The notes: generated by a model not told the origin, from the sequence alone. A stretch of 64,000 nucleotides of DNA from Halobellus salinus (GCF_014646875.1 NZ_BMOC01000015.1:1-64000), one strand, 5' to 3'. Positions 8,022 through 16,339 are shown, numbered from the stretch's first letter. Program-made: numbers and translations.

Positions 8022-9404
8022 CTACTCCCGCGTGCCGTCCCCGACCGCGGACTCCCCGACCGGGGTGTGGCCCTGGATGAGTTCAGCGCCGCCCATGTAC
8101 GGCCGGAGCGCCTCGGGAACGGTCACGGTCCCGTCGTCGTTCTGGTAGTACTCCAGGATTGCGACCATGACACGGGGGACGGCGAGCCCCGAGCCGTTGA
8201 GCGTGTGGAGGTGTTCGGCGGACTCGTGGCGCTCGGGTCGGTACCGGATCCCCGCGCGCCGCGCCTGGAAGGCGCCGAAGTTCGAGACCGACGAGACTTC
8301 GAGCCACCGACCGCCCGGCTCCGGACCCCCCTCCAGGTCGTCACCCGGCGCCCACACCTCGATGTCGTATTTCTTCCGCTGGGTGAATCCCAAGTCGCCG
8401 GTACACATCTCCAGGATGCGGTAGGGGAGCTCGAGCCGACGGAGCACCGCCTCGGCCTCGTCGACGAGCCCCTCGAAGCGCCCTTCGCTGTCCGCTGGCG
8501 GGACGAAGTTCACCATCTCGACCTTGTTGAACTGGTGGACACGCACGATCCCGCGGGTCTCGGTGCCGTGTTCGCCCGCCTCCCGCCGGAAGTTCGGGGT
8601 GTACGCCTGGATCTTCAGCGGGAGGTCGTCGTCGAGCAGGATCTCGTCGCGGTACATGTTCGTCACCGGAACCTCTGCGGTGGGACAGAGCCACAGGTCG
8701 TCGTCGTCCCACGGCTCGCCGTTGCGGCCGCCGACCCGGTAGGCGTCTTCGGTGAACTTGGGGAACTGCCCGGTCCCGACCATCGACCGCGAATTGACTG
8801 GAATCGGCGGGAATACATCGACGTACCCCTGTTCGCGGTGGACATCGAGCATAAACTGCACGAGGGCGTGCTCCAGCCTCGCGCCGTCGCCTTTCGTGAA
8901 GTAGAAGCCGCCGCCGGCGACCTTCGCGCCCCGCTGGAAGTCCAAGATGTCGAGGTCCTCACCCAGGTCGTAGTGCGGAACGACCGGGTCCGGAAGCGAC
9001 CGCAGGTCGTCGAACCCCTCGCGGCGGCGCTCGACGTTCCCGGACTCGTCCTCGCCGACCGGCACGTCGTCGTCGGGGATCTGGGGGAGTTCCAGCAGCG
9101 CCGCCTCCAATTCGGCTTCGAGTTCGTCGGCGCGCGCCTCGACCGCCTCAAGTTCGCCTTTGAGCTCCTGGGAGCGTTCGATGGCCTCCTGGGCGGCGTC
9201 CTCATCGCCGTCAGCTTTCAACTCGCCAATCTTCGAGGAGATCTCGTTGCGCTCGTGACGGAGGTCGTCGCCGCGCCCTTTGCGTTCGCGCCACTCCGCG
9301 TCGACGTCGAGGATCCGATCCAGGTCGACGTCGGTGACCCCCTTCTGTTCCAGCGCCGCACGAACCGTCTCCGGGTTCTCACGGACGAACTGTCTCCCGA
9401 TCAT
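8022..9404 (-). CDS. serS: Seryl-tRNA synthetase
   Basis: This is a class II synthetase of 460 residues. The N-terminal long coiled-coil arm (about 30-110, rich in E/K/R) binds tRNA-Ser. The catalytic domain has motif 2 PNFRREAGEHGTETRGIVRVHQF and motif 3 near the C-terminus (NGSGLAVPRVMVAILE), with EVSSVSNFGAFQARRAG between them. It charges tRNA-Ser and also the selenocysteine or serine precursor tRNAs where present. The ATG at 9404 gives the canonical MIGRQFVREN start; nine further in-frame codons upstream do not look coding. Confidence 0.96.
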   Translation of the reverse strand: MIGRQFVRENPETVRAALEQKGVTDVDLDRILDVDAEWRERKGRGDDLRHERNEISSKIGELKADGDEDAAQEAIERSQELKGELEAVEARADELEAELEAALLELPQIPDDDVPVGEDESGNVERRREGFDDLRSLPDPVVPHYDLGEDLDILDFQRGAKVAGGGFYFTKGDGARLEHALVQFMLDVHREQGYVDVFPPIPVNSRSMVGTGQFPKFTEDAYRVGGRNGEPWDDDDLWLCPTAEVPVTNMYRDEILLDDDLPLKIQAYTPNFRREAGEHGTETRGIVRVHQFNKVEMVNFVPPADSEGRFEGLVDEAEAVLRRLELPYRILEMCTGDLGFTQRKKYDIEVWAPGDDLEGGPEPGGRWLEVSSVSNFGAFQARRAGIRYRPERHESAEHLHTLNGSGLAVPRVMVAILEYYQNDDGTVTVPEALRPYMGGAELIQGHTPVGESAVGDGTRE

Positions 9405-9563
9405 ACTCGGCGGTTCGCCGGGATCCGGCAAAACCGTGTCGCATCCGTAAGAGATCTACTCACGTGAGGATGGTGCTGTCGCAACTGGGGGATCGTCGCT
9501 TCCGGACGCCCCGGGCCCCTTCTGCTCCCACCCGCCGACGGGTTCCCGGCCGGCCATCGCTTG

Positions 9564-9643
9564 ATACTGTCGGCTATGACTACGTGAAGATTTTCGACAC
9601 CCCGGGGTGTCGAAATACGTCACGCGACTATAGCCGACAGTAT
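9564..9643. repeat. 80-base near-perfect palindrome (MITE-like)
   Basis: Two 40-base arms meet exactly at 9603/9604; 32 of 40 positions pair. The outer 14 bases (ATACTGTCGGCTAT) and inner 12 bases (TTTCGACACCCC) pair perfectly. The sequence lies in the 316-base gap between the divergent serS and uppS genes, which otherwise holds no gene. A TATA-like run near 9687-9695 may serve uppS. The palindrome looks like a miniature mobile palindrome common between haloarchaeal genes, but that identity is from memory and not tested. Confidence 0.75.
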
Positions 9644-9720
9644 GAGTACACAGGGTCGGCGCCGCGCCATCGAAAGAGGATAACAAAAAGACACATATCC
9701 CACGACGGAGTCGCTCGCGT

Positions 9721-10662
9721 ATGGCGACCTGGCTGCGTCGACGTCTCACTCGCGCGTACGAGCGGATGCTCCGCCAACAGCTCGGGACCGCGCCCGCCCA
9801 CGTCGCGATCATCCAGGACGGCAACCGCCGGTACGCCAGGCAACGCGGCGCCGACGCCCCTGACGGCCACCGCGAGGGCGCCGAAACAACCGAGCAGGTC
9901 TTAGAGTGGTGCGAGGAACTCGGGATCGAGGAGCTGACGCTGTACGCTTTCTCCACCGAGAACTTCGACCGCCCCGACGACGAACTCGACCCGCTGTTCG
10001 ACCTTATCGAGTCGAAGCTATATGAGTTCGCCGACGCCGACCGGGTCCACGACAACGACGTCCGGATTGGCGCGATCGGCGACGTCGAACGGCTCCCCCA
10101 GCGGGTCCGCGAGGCGGTCGAGTACGCCGAATCCCGGACTGCGGCGCACGACGGCCTCCGGCTGAATATCGCGCTGGCGTACGGCGGCCGGGCGGAGCTC
10201 CTGGGCGCGGCCAGGGAGGTCGCCGAAGACGTCGCCGCCGGCGACCTCGCGCCCGAGGACGTCGACGCCGACGCCGTCGAACGACGGCTGGCGGAACACA
10301 CCACCCGGGATGTGGACCTGATCATCCGGACCGGCGGCGACGAGCGAACCTCGAACTTCCTGCCGTGGCACGCCAACGGCAACGAGGCCGCGGCGTACTT
10401 CTGTGCGCCCTACTGGCCGGAGTTCTCGAAAGCCGACTTCCTCCGCGGGCTCCGGACCTACGAGTCCCGCGAGGAGTCCTGGCGGCAGTCCCGGACCGAA
10501 CGCGCCGTCGCACTCTTGCGGGCAGTCGCCGGGACCGAACTCAACGACGCCACCGCGGTCGCGGGGCGGCTCCGGGGCCAACTCCCCTCCGCCGGCGCCC
10601 GCGAGGTCTCCGCGGAGTTGGAGCGACAGCGCGACTCGGAGCCGGTTGAGAGTGCTGACTGA
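9721..10662 (+). CDS. uppS: Cis-prenyltransferase (polyprenyl diphosphate synthase)
   Basis: The 313-residue enzyme keeps the active site of the UppS/DHDDS family: HVAIIQDGNRRYAR with Asp33, a GHREGAE helix, LTLYAFSTENFDRP (72-85) and RTGGDERTSNFLPW (203-216). It condenses isopentenyl diphosphate onto an allylic primer to make the C55-C60 polyprenyl carrier used for N-glycosylation in haloarchaea. It acts at the membrane surface. About 50 residues after the core are low in conservation. It is convergent with a degenerate paralogue at 10845-11453. Confidence 0.92.
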   Translation: MATWLRRRLTRAYERMLRQQLGTAPAHVAIIQDGNRRYARQRGADAPDGHREGAETTEQVLEWCEELGIEELTLYAFSTENFDRPDDELDPLFDLIESKLYEFADADRVHDNDVRIGAIGDVERLPQRVREAVEYAESRTAAHDGLRLNIALAYGGRAELLGAAREVAEDVAAGDLAPEDVDADAVERRLAEHTTRDVDLIIRTGGDERTSNFLPWHANGNEAAAYFCAPYWPEFSKADFLRGLRTYESREESWRQSRTERAVALLRAVAGTELNDATAVAGRLRGQLPSAGAREVSAELERQRDSEPVESAD

Positions 10663-10799
10663 GTCCGGGTTCGATCCGACAGCCATGTTCGGGTAGCCAG
10701 CAGCCGGCCGATCCCCCGCCAGCGGGCGGGAACAGAAGGGATCGCACTCATCTCTGTACCACCCCGCCGACCGCAATATCCACCGAACAGTACCCGTCC

Positions 10800-10850
10800 T
10801 ACCCCCAGCGTGAGGAAACCCCGGCGTTCACGCCGGGGAGGATGTCATCG
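10800..10850. mobile_element. Solo right end of a TnpB-type element (second copy)
   Basis: The 51 bases are identical to 20-70, in the same orientation, with stem 10819-10826/10831-10838 around loop TTCA. No transposase frame or left end is visible on either side; the upstream 137 bases separate it from uppS. Its final bases overlap the 3' end of the neighbouring minus-strand gene, whose TGA stop (10847-10845) lies inside the repeat. It is therefore a relic or a non-autonomous end rather than a working insertion sequence. Confidence 0.6.
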
Positions 10851-11453
10851 CCCGAACCGCCGCTGTCTGTTCTGGTAGTCCAAGACGGCTCGGAGGTAGT
10901 CCCGCCGGCGGAAGTCCCGCCAGTTCACGTCGGTGAAGTAGAGTTCGGCGTACACCGACTGCCAGATCAGAAAGTCCGACAGCCGCTCGGCGCCGGTCTT
11001 GATAAGCAGGTCCGGCTCGTCGTCGAACACCAGCCGCTCCTCGATCCGGTCGGCGTCAACGTCCTCGGGCGCGAGGTCGCCGTCAGCGACGGATTCGGCC
11101 ACGCTCCGGACCGCGGCCGCGAACTCCCGCTTGCCGCCGAGCCCGATGTTGATCCGGATCGGCGCGTCGGCGCGTTCGGTGTCTTCCGGCCCCCGGACCG
11201 CCACCGGCTCGGGGGCGTCGATCGCTTTGAGTTCACGGGTGAGCGTCGGCACGACCGCCTCGTCGAGCACGCTCACCGAGACGGTGACCCGCGTGGCGTC
11301 GTACTCGAACGCCCACCGCAGAAACGCTGAGAACGTGGCGTACGCCCCCTGTTCGAGCAGGTCGCGTTCGGTGATCACGACCGCGACGTGCTCGGGCGCG
11401 TCGGCGTCGTGGAGCCGGTGGCGGAGAGCGAGGTACCGGTCGTACAGTCTCAC
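10845..11453 (-). CDS. Cis-prenyltransferase paralogue lacking the catalytic aspartate
   Basis: This 202-residue protein aligns along its length with the neighbouring UppS but is degenerate at the active site. The segment [11 protein letters not shown] (22-32) replaces HVAIIQDGNRR, so Asp, Gly and Asn of the diphosphate loop are gone. [13 protein letters not shown] (152-164) replaces RTGGDERTSNFLPW. It keeps [11 protein letters not shown] and the [16 protein letters not shown] helix. Such proteins act in other systems as non-catalytic partners of heteromeric cis-prenyltransferases (Nus1/NgBR type). That role is inferred here. The start is a GTG at 11453 ([10 protein letters not shown], the family start). 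The stop lies in the transposon end at 10800-10850. Confidence 0.75.
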   Translation of the reverse strand: MRLYDRYLALRHRLHDADAPEHVAVVITERDLLEQGAYATFSAFLRWAFEYDATRVTVSVSVLDEAVVPTLTRELKAIDAPEPVAVRGPEDTERADAPIRINIGLGGKREFAAAVRSVAESVADGDLAPEDVDADRIEERLVFDDEPDLLIKTGAERLSDFLIWQSVYAELYFTDVNWRDFRRRDYLRAVLDYQNRQRRFGR

Positions 11454-11681
11454 GATCGGTTGTGGCCGCTTGCGGAATATATGCCTCCGGGTTGGAGCCG
11501 TCGGCGTCGGTGGCGGCCGGCGGGTGGCTCTGTACTGGACGATAATGTCATAAGAAAGAATATCACACCCGAGAACAGATATTCTACCGGAGTACAGACC
11601 AATCACCGTGAGAAAAGACGCGTATCTCTCGACAGAACGCGTATTCAGTGCAGCGGATCGGACTGTGAGGTGTTTGGGGGC

Positions 11682-12440
11682 GTGAGCTCGCCACCCCGAG
11701 GGAGCCTTCGGGCCGCGGTTCGCCGCCCGCTGGTCGGCCGGCTGCTCCGGCCAGTGGCTGCGTTCGCAGCAGTCGTCGCTGTCGGAGTTGTCGGGTTTTC
11801 GTCGCTCGACGGCGTCGGCGTGGTCGACGCACTATTCTGGCTCGTCGATCCCACGAGCCTTGAGTTACATTTCCAGGCGCACGACGGGCCCGAAACGGCC
11901 GCGAAGGGGTACGCGGTCGTGATCGTCTCGGGGCTTGTCGTTAGCGGGCTCTGGATCGGCGAGACGGTGTTCTCCGCCGCGTTCGGCGGGCAGATCCAAA
12001 CGGAGCTCAAACGCATGAACATGGAACGACAGATCGAGGAATCGCACGAGCACACGATCGTCTGCGGGTACGGGACGTTCGGCAAGACCGTCGCTCGGGC
12101 GCTCCGGGACGCCGGGCGGGAGGTTGTGGTGATCGAACGCCAGGAGTCGGAGTTCCAGCGGGCGGCCAACGACGACCTGCTCGCAGTCCAGGCCGACGCG
12201 CGTCGAGAACACGCGCTGACCGATGCGGGGGTTGAGCGCGCGGCGACGGTCGTGTGCGCCATCGATGACTCGAACGCGAACATCCAGACCGCTATGGCGA
12301 CGAGTCAGATCGCACCGACCGTTGAGCTCGTTGTCCGGGTCGGCGACGGGATGTACGAGTCGCTCGCCAGGCGCGCGGGCGCAGACGAGGTGATCGTACC
12401 GGAAGTTGCGAGCGCGGAGCAGGTGACGGCGTCGCTATAG
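11682..12440 (+). CDS. Membrane protein with TrkA-N (RCK-like) NAD-binding domain
   Basis: The protein has 252 residues. Two membrane segments (about 25-42 and 77-101) flank a short loop, followed by a Rossmann domain with GYGTFG (129-134) and an acidic Glu152 at the end of strand 2, typical of NAD-binding RCK domains of potassium channels. The usual selectivity filter TVGYG is absent; the loop reads [17 protein letters not shown]. No TrkA-C domain follows. It may be a channel-related sensor rather than a K channel. The start is a GTG at 11682; an upstream in-frame extension to 11388 overlaps the paralogue gene and is rejected. Confidence 0.75.
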   Translation: MSSPPRGSLRAAVRRPLVGRLLRPVAAFAAVVAVGVVGFSSLDGVGVVDALFWLVDPTSLELHFQAHDGPETAAKGYAVVIVSGLVVSGLWIGETVFSAAFGGQIQTELKRMNMERQIEESHEHTIVCGYGTFGKTVARALRDAGREVVVIERQESEFQRAANDDLLAVQADARREHALTDAGVERAATVVCAIDDSNANIQTAMATSQIAPTVELVVRVGDGMYESLARRAGADEVIVPEVASAEQVTASL

Positions 12441-12529
12441 CCGGCAGTGCGGTCGCGCCGACTCACCGGCGTCGACGCGAAATGCCCGATGTCGGGAGGG
12501 TTAAGTGCGCGTCGGGGGTAGCCGAAGGC

Positions 12530-13843
12530 GTGCAACCGACGCTTCGGCGGGCGGGCGGCTTCGCCCTCGTGGGGACGGTGGCGGTGGCCGCGCCCGTGCT
12601 GGAACGGGCCGCGTTCGCCCCCTTCGCCGCCGTGGCGCTTCTCGCCGCGTTCGTCATCACGGACGGGCCGTTGTTCGACGTTTTCGCTCGGCCGGCCGAC
12701 AGGCGCGAGGGTCGGCTGAACGGGTTGGCCGGTTTCGCGCTCGCCGCTGCCGGCCTCGCGATTCTCGCCACCGAGATCGGGCTCCCGGTTGGGCTCTTCG
12801 CCGCCGCGGTTCTGGTACTCGCGTACGGAAACCTCGGCAAGCGGCTGGTCGCCGAGACCTCCGACAACCCGTTTCTGGGGGTCGCGGGGTTCGCTGCCGG
12901 CGGCAGCGCGGCGGGTGTGGGCGGCCAGGCCGCGGTGGCGTCGCTGACGTCGTCACCCGTCCTGCTTGCCCGCTTTGCCTTCCTCGCGGTCGCGGGAACG
13001 CTCGTTGCCGCGCTGTTCCGGGAGATGCTGTTCGAGCGCGACGATCCCGTGGTCATGCTGTCGACCGGACTGTTGCTGTGGTTGTTCGACGGGCTGGCGA
13101 CAGGGGTCGGGACGGTCGAGGTCGCCGCCGGCCTCGCGATCACGGTCGCGCTCGGGTACACCTCCTACGCGCTCGGCACCGCGTCGGTTGCGGGGATGCT
13201 CTCGGGCGTCCTGTTGGGACTGCTCGTCGTCGTGTTCGGCGGATTCGGGTGGTTCGCGGTGCTCATCACCTTCTTCGCCATCGGCGCGCTCTCCACCAAG
13301 TTCCGGTACGACGACAAGAAGCGCCGCGGCATCGCCGAGGAGAACGAGGGCGCCCGCGGCACCGGCAACGTCCTCGGGAACGCCGCTGTCGCGCTGGCGT
13401 GTGTGCTCTGTTTCGCCGCTAGCGGGTCGCTCCCGATCGACGGGACGCTGTTCCAGTACGCCTTCGCGGGCTCTATGGCCGCGGCGCTGAGCGACACCCT
13501 CTCCTCGGAACTCGGCGGACTCTACGACAACCCGCGGCTCATCACGACGCTGGAGCGCGTGCCGCCCGGGACCGACGGCGGCGTCACCTGGCAGGGGGAG
13601 GTGTTCGGACTGGCCGGCGCGGCGGTCGTCGCCAGCGTCGCGCTCGGACTCCTCCCCGGCGTTTCGACGCTCGGGGGCGCCGCGGTCGCGGCCGGCGGCG
13701 TGGTGGGGATGACCGTCGACAGCGTCCTGGGTGCGACGGTTGAGGGGCCCGGGTTCGGAAACGAGGCGGTCAACTTCGCGGCCACGCTGGTCGGGGCGGC
13801 CGTCAGCGCGCTTGCGGCACTCGTGGTTCTCACGGCTTCGTGA
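12530..13843 (+). CDS. DUF92 (TMEM19/VTE6-like) membrane protein
   Basis: This is a polytopic membrane protein of about 437 residues. The C-terminal half is the DUF92 core: GSMAAALSDTLSSELGGLYDNPRLIT, GTDGGVTWQGEVFGLAGA and GMTVDSVLGATVEG. Related plant VTE6 is a phytyl-phosphate kinase, and archaeal members may be polyprenyl or CTP-dependent lipid kinases; this is not proven. The GTG at 12530 is chosen; an ATG at 12482 would add 16 residues. Its TGA overlaps the next GTG by four bases (GTGA), so the acetyltransferase is co-translated. Confidence 0.82.
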   Translation: MQPTLRRAGGFALVGTVAVAAPVLERAAFAPFAAVALLAAFVITDGPLFDVFARPADRREGRLNGLAGFALAAAGLAILATEIGLPVGLFAAAVLVLAYGNLGKRLVAETSDNPFLGVAGFAAGGSAAGVGGQAAVASLTSSPVLLARFAFLAVAGTLVAALFREMLFERDDPVVMLSTGLLLWLFDGLATGVGTVEVAAGLAITVALGYTSYALGTASVAGMLSGVLLGLLVVVFGGFGWFAVLITFFAIGALSTKFRYDDKKRRGIAEENEGARGTGNVLGNAAVALACVLCFAASGSLPIDGTLFQYAFAGSMAAALSDTLSSELGGLYDNPRLITTLERVPPGTDGGVTWQGEVFGLAGAAVVASVALGLLPGVSTLGGAAVAAGGVVGMTVDSVLGATVEGPGFGNEAVNFAATLVGAAVSALAALVVLTAS

Positions 13844-14289
13844 TCCGACCTGCACGCGCTGACGACGCGGCCACGGTCGCGGCGCTCCAGTCGTGTCTCG
13901 CCGGTCCGTCGCCACGACTGCTCGCGACGGCTGGGGCGCTGGGGACGTGTCTGGTCGCCGTCACCGGAGCGGACGCCCCCGGCGGCCGGCCGGTTGGGTA
14001 CGCCCTCGTGATCGGCGAGGGCGACACGCATCTCGCGGAACTGGTCGTCCACCCCGATCACCGCCGCGAGGGCCACGCCGAAGCACTCTTAGGCGCCGTC
14101 GTCGCCCGCCAAGCGCCCGGGACGCGGGTGACGCTCGCGGTCGCTGCGGACAACGACCCCGCGCGGTCGCTGTACGACTCCGCCGGATTCGCGCCGATCG
14201 ACCGCCGGCCGGCGTTCTACGAGTCGGTCAACGGGTGTTCCGACGAGGCGGTGGTGTACGCCTACGACGTGCCGGACAACGCCGGGTGA
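13840..14289 (+). CDS. GNAT family N-acetyltransferase
   Basis: The product has 149 residues with the GNAT fold. IRPARADDAATVAAL forms strand 1 and helix 1. ELVVHPDHRREGHAEALL (about 67-84) contains the acetyl-CoA pyrophosphate loop (here RREGHA instead of the usual RxxGxG/A). AVAADNDPARSLYDSAGF supplies the C-terminal acyl-binding element. The substrate is unknown; RimI-like protein acetylation is one possibility. Start GTG 13840, overlapping the stop of the DUF92 gene. It converges on dnaG 10 bases later. Confidence 0.82.
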   Translation: MIRPARADDAATVAALQSCLAGPSPRLLATAGALGTCLVAVTGADAPGGRPVGYALVIGEGDTHLAELVVHPDHRREGHAEALLGAVVARQAPGTRVTLAVAADNDPARSLYDSAGFAPIDRRPAFYESVNGCSDEAVVYAYDVPDNAG

Positions 14290-14299
14290 GGAGCAGCCC

Positions 14300-16075
14300 T
14301 CAGTTCGGGATCGCGAGTTGGTCTGCGGTCCGGAGTCGGACGCCAACGGGCTTTTTAACGAACTCCCCGGTCGTGGCGGCGACCGCGTGGTTGACGCCGC
14401 GCTGTGCCGCGATGTCGAGCAGCTGCTGGGTGAACTCACCGTCGAGGACGGCCGCGTACGGCGCGGGGTCGGCGTCGGCGATGGCGTCGAACGCGTCGCC
14501 GGCGGGGGCCTCGGCGACCGCCGCGAGGTCGTCGTCGAGCAGCCGGACCGTCCCACGCTTCCCGCCGACAACCTCCCTGACGTGGTCCGCCAACGAGCGC
14601 CGGGCGCCCTCGACTCCAGCGCCGTCAGCGTCGTCGCCCTCGACCTGCTCGTTGCCGCCCTCGACCTGCTCGTTGCCGCCCTCGGCCTGCTCGTTGCCGC
14701 CCTCGACCCGCTCGTTGTCGCCCTCGGCCTGCTCGTTGTCTCCCTCGACCTGCTCGTTGTCGACGTGGCTGGTGTCGGGTGCCGTGGCCTCTTCGCTTGC
14801 GTCGTGACCTGCGTCGCCAGCCGAGTTCTCGGGGGCGTCGTCGACTGTATCCGGCTCGACAGACGCCGTCGCGTCCGGCGTGTCTGTTGCGTCCGGCGTG
14901 TCTGTTGCGTCCGACGTGTCTGTTGCGTCCGACGTGTCTGTTGCGTCCGACGTGTCTGTTACGTCCGGCGTGTCCGATCCCTCGGACGCGGTCGCCCCGT
15001 CGACACCGTTCGACACCGGAACTCTCCCGTCGGGGTCGTCGGTCGCTAGCGTGGCGTCGGCTGACGCCTCGGTCTCCTCGCTGTCGCCGGCAACGGGTGG
15101 ATTTGAGTCGGCCGCGCCGGGGCGGGTGCCCCGCGCCCCGTCACGGGCGTCGTACTCGTACTCCTGTGCGTCCAGAGTCCCGGGCGGTGGGGTCGCCGAC
15201 TCAGTCGTCGGCGACCCCGTGTGAGGGTCCGGCGGCTCACCCTCGGCGTCGTCGGTCGGCGGCGATGGGTCCGATTCGACCGCGTCGATCGGATCTTTCC
15301 CCCTGAGCGCCGCGAACACCTCGTGGCGTTCGAGGTCCTCAACCGAGCGCCCTTCGGGCGCGAACGCGACGTGGTCGACGTCGCCCACCTGCGCCAACTC
15401 CCGGAGGATGAGTCGACCGCCGCGGTCGCCGTCCAGAAACGCGGTGGTGGTTCGGTCCTGGGTGAGATTCGCCACCGCGCCGGGGACGTTGGTGCCCTCG
15501 ACGGCGACGGCGTTCTTGACGCCGTAACGGAGGAGCGTCAGCACGTCCGCGCGACCCTCCACCACGACGACCGCGTCCGACTCGCCGACGTGCGGACCCG
15601 CGGGCAGGCCCTCGTACTCGCTTATGTCTTCGATCCGGACGCTCTCTTTGACTTCGTCGAGAATCTCCGTGGAGGACATCACGCTCTCGTCGAACGACTC
15701 CGAGAGGAGTTCCTTCGCGCGCTCGACCACCTCCCGGCGCTTTGCCTCCCGGACGTCCTCTATGTCGGTGACCTCCACGGTGGCCCGGCAGGGCCCGACT
15801 CGGGTGATTGTCTCGAGTGAGGCGGCGAGGATCGCGGTCTTGACCCGATCAAGGGTGCTCGCGATGGTGACCGTGCCGAACGACTGCCCGTTCTGGGAGT
15901 CGATCTCGACGTCGATGCGTCCGACCTTCGACGACTGCTGGAGGTCGCGGAGGTCCAGGTCGTCGCCGAGGAGGCCTTCGGTCTGCCCGAAGATGGCCCC
16001 GACGACGTCGGAGCGCTCCACGACGCCGTCCGCCGTGATTGCCGCGTGAATGAGGTATTTTTCGGTGTCTTCCAT
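14300..16075 (-). CDS. dnaG: DnaG-like primase, archaeal type, with expanded repeat linker
   Basis: The 591-residue protein begins with the archaeal DnaG start (MEDTEKYLIHAAITADGVVE). It has a TOPRIM domain with VVVVEGRADVLTLL (Glu173) and FLDGDRGG (213-220). Archaeal DnaG binds the exosome and has primase activity. Between about 268 and 500 lies a very acidic linker with two tandem repeats: (D/T/S/A/P)-rich hexapeptides DATDTS and EQVEGDN-like heptapeptides. The C-terminal domain (about 500-591) is conserved again. The linker is longer than usual for haloarchaeal DnaG. A TATA-like TATATAAA on the minus strand at 16137-16144 suits this gene. Confidence 0.93.
   Translation of the reverse strand: MEDTEKYLIHAAITADGVVERSDVVGAIFGQTEGLLGDDLDLRDLQQSSKVGRIDVEIDSQNGQSFGTVTIASTLDRVKTAILAASLETITRVGPCRATVEVTDIEDVREAKRREVVERAKELLSESFDESVMSSTEILDEVKESVRIEDISEYEGLPAGPHVGESDAVVVVEGRADVLTLLRYGVKNAVAVEGTNVPGAVANLTQDRTTTAFLDGDRGGRLILRELAQVGDVDHVAFAPEGRSVEDLERHEVFAALRGKDPIDAVESDPSPPTDDAEGEPPDPHTGSPTTESATPPPGTLDAQEYEYDARDGARGTRPGAADSNPPVAGDSEETEASADATLATDDPDGRVPVSNGVDGATASEGSDTPDVTDTSDATDTSDATDTSDATDTPDATDTPDATASVEPDTVDDAPENSAGDAGHDASEEATAPDTSHVDNEQVEGDNEQAEGDNERVEGGNEQAEGGNEQVEGGNEQVEGDDADGAGVEGARRSLADHVREVVGGKRGTVRLLDDDLAAVAEAPAGDAFDAIADADPAPYAAVLDGEFTQQLLDIAAQRGVNHAVAATTGEFVKKPVGVRLRTADQLAIPN
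14640..14762. repeat. 21-base tandem repeat inside dnaG
   Basis: About six imperfect copies of a 21-base unit (TCGACCTGCTCGTTGCCGCC plus one base) encode the E-Q-x-E-G-x-N heptad repeats on the minus strand. Copies differ mainly at one or two bases, which points to slippage or unequal exchange in the coding linker rather than a CRISPR array. Confidence 0.85.
14879..14968. repeat. 18-base tandem repeat inside dnaG
   Basis: Five copies of CGTGTCTGTTGCGTCCGR stand head to tail and encode six-residue D-A-T-D-T-S/P units of the DnaG linker. The first four differ only at the last position. The low divergence suggests recent expansion. Confidence 0.9.
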
Positions 16076-16259
16076 TGGTGAATCCCCCTGCGGGGGCGTG
16101 TGAGTGATGTGCGCGTCATGGGAAACCCGATGACGTGTTTATATACGGGCCGCTCCCGGCAAATAACTGTCGTACTCCGGAACCCCGCCCCGCGGGTCCG
16201 GCGGAACGTGTGTGGCCGATCACCCCGACGCGGCATCGAGTCGATCCGGCGCGCGTTTC

Positions 16260-16312
16260 CGAAGAAAATATTTCTTCGATACGCAATTTCGAATCTAAAA
16301 GAGAAATATTTA
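16260..16312 (+). promoter_or_regulatory. Inverted repeat and TATA box upstream of the symporter operon
   Basis: CGAAGAAA-ATA-TTTCTTCG (16260-16278) is a perfect 8-base inverted repeat in an unusually AT-rich stretch. AAATATTTA at 16303-16311 lies about 30 bases before the ATG at 16340, as expected for a leaderless transcript. The palindrome just upstream of the TATA element is a good candidate for an activator or repressor site controlling the DUF3311-symporter pair. Confidence 0.55.
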
Positions 16313-16339
16313 CGGGCACCAAGTACATAGTCTGATTCG

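Noticed and set aside
9459-9468. CTCACGTGAG palindrome upstream of serS
   Set aside because: Ten-base palindromes are expected by chance in 64 kb, and the position relative to serS shows no clear promoter link.
14640-14968. CRISPR array in the repeat region
   Set aside because: Units of 18 and 21 bases have no spacers, keep the dnaG frame and encode regular peptides.
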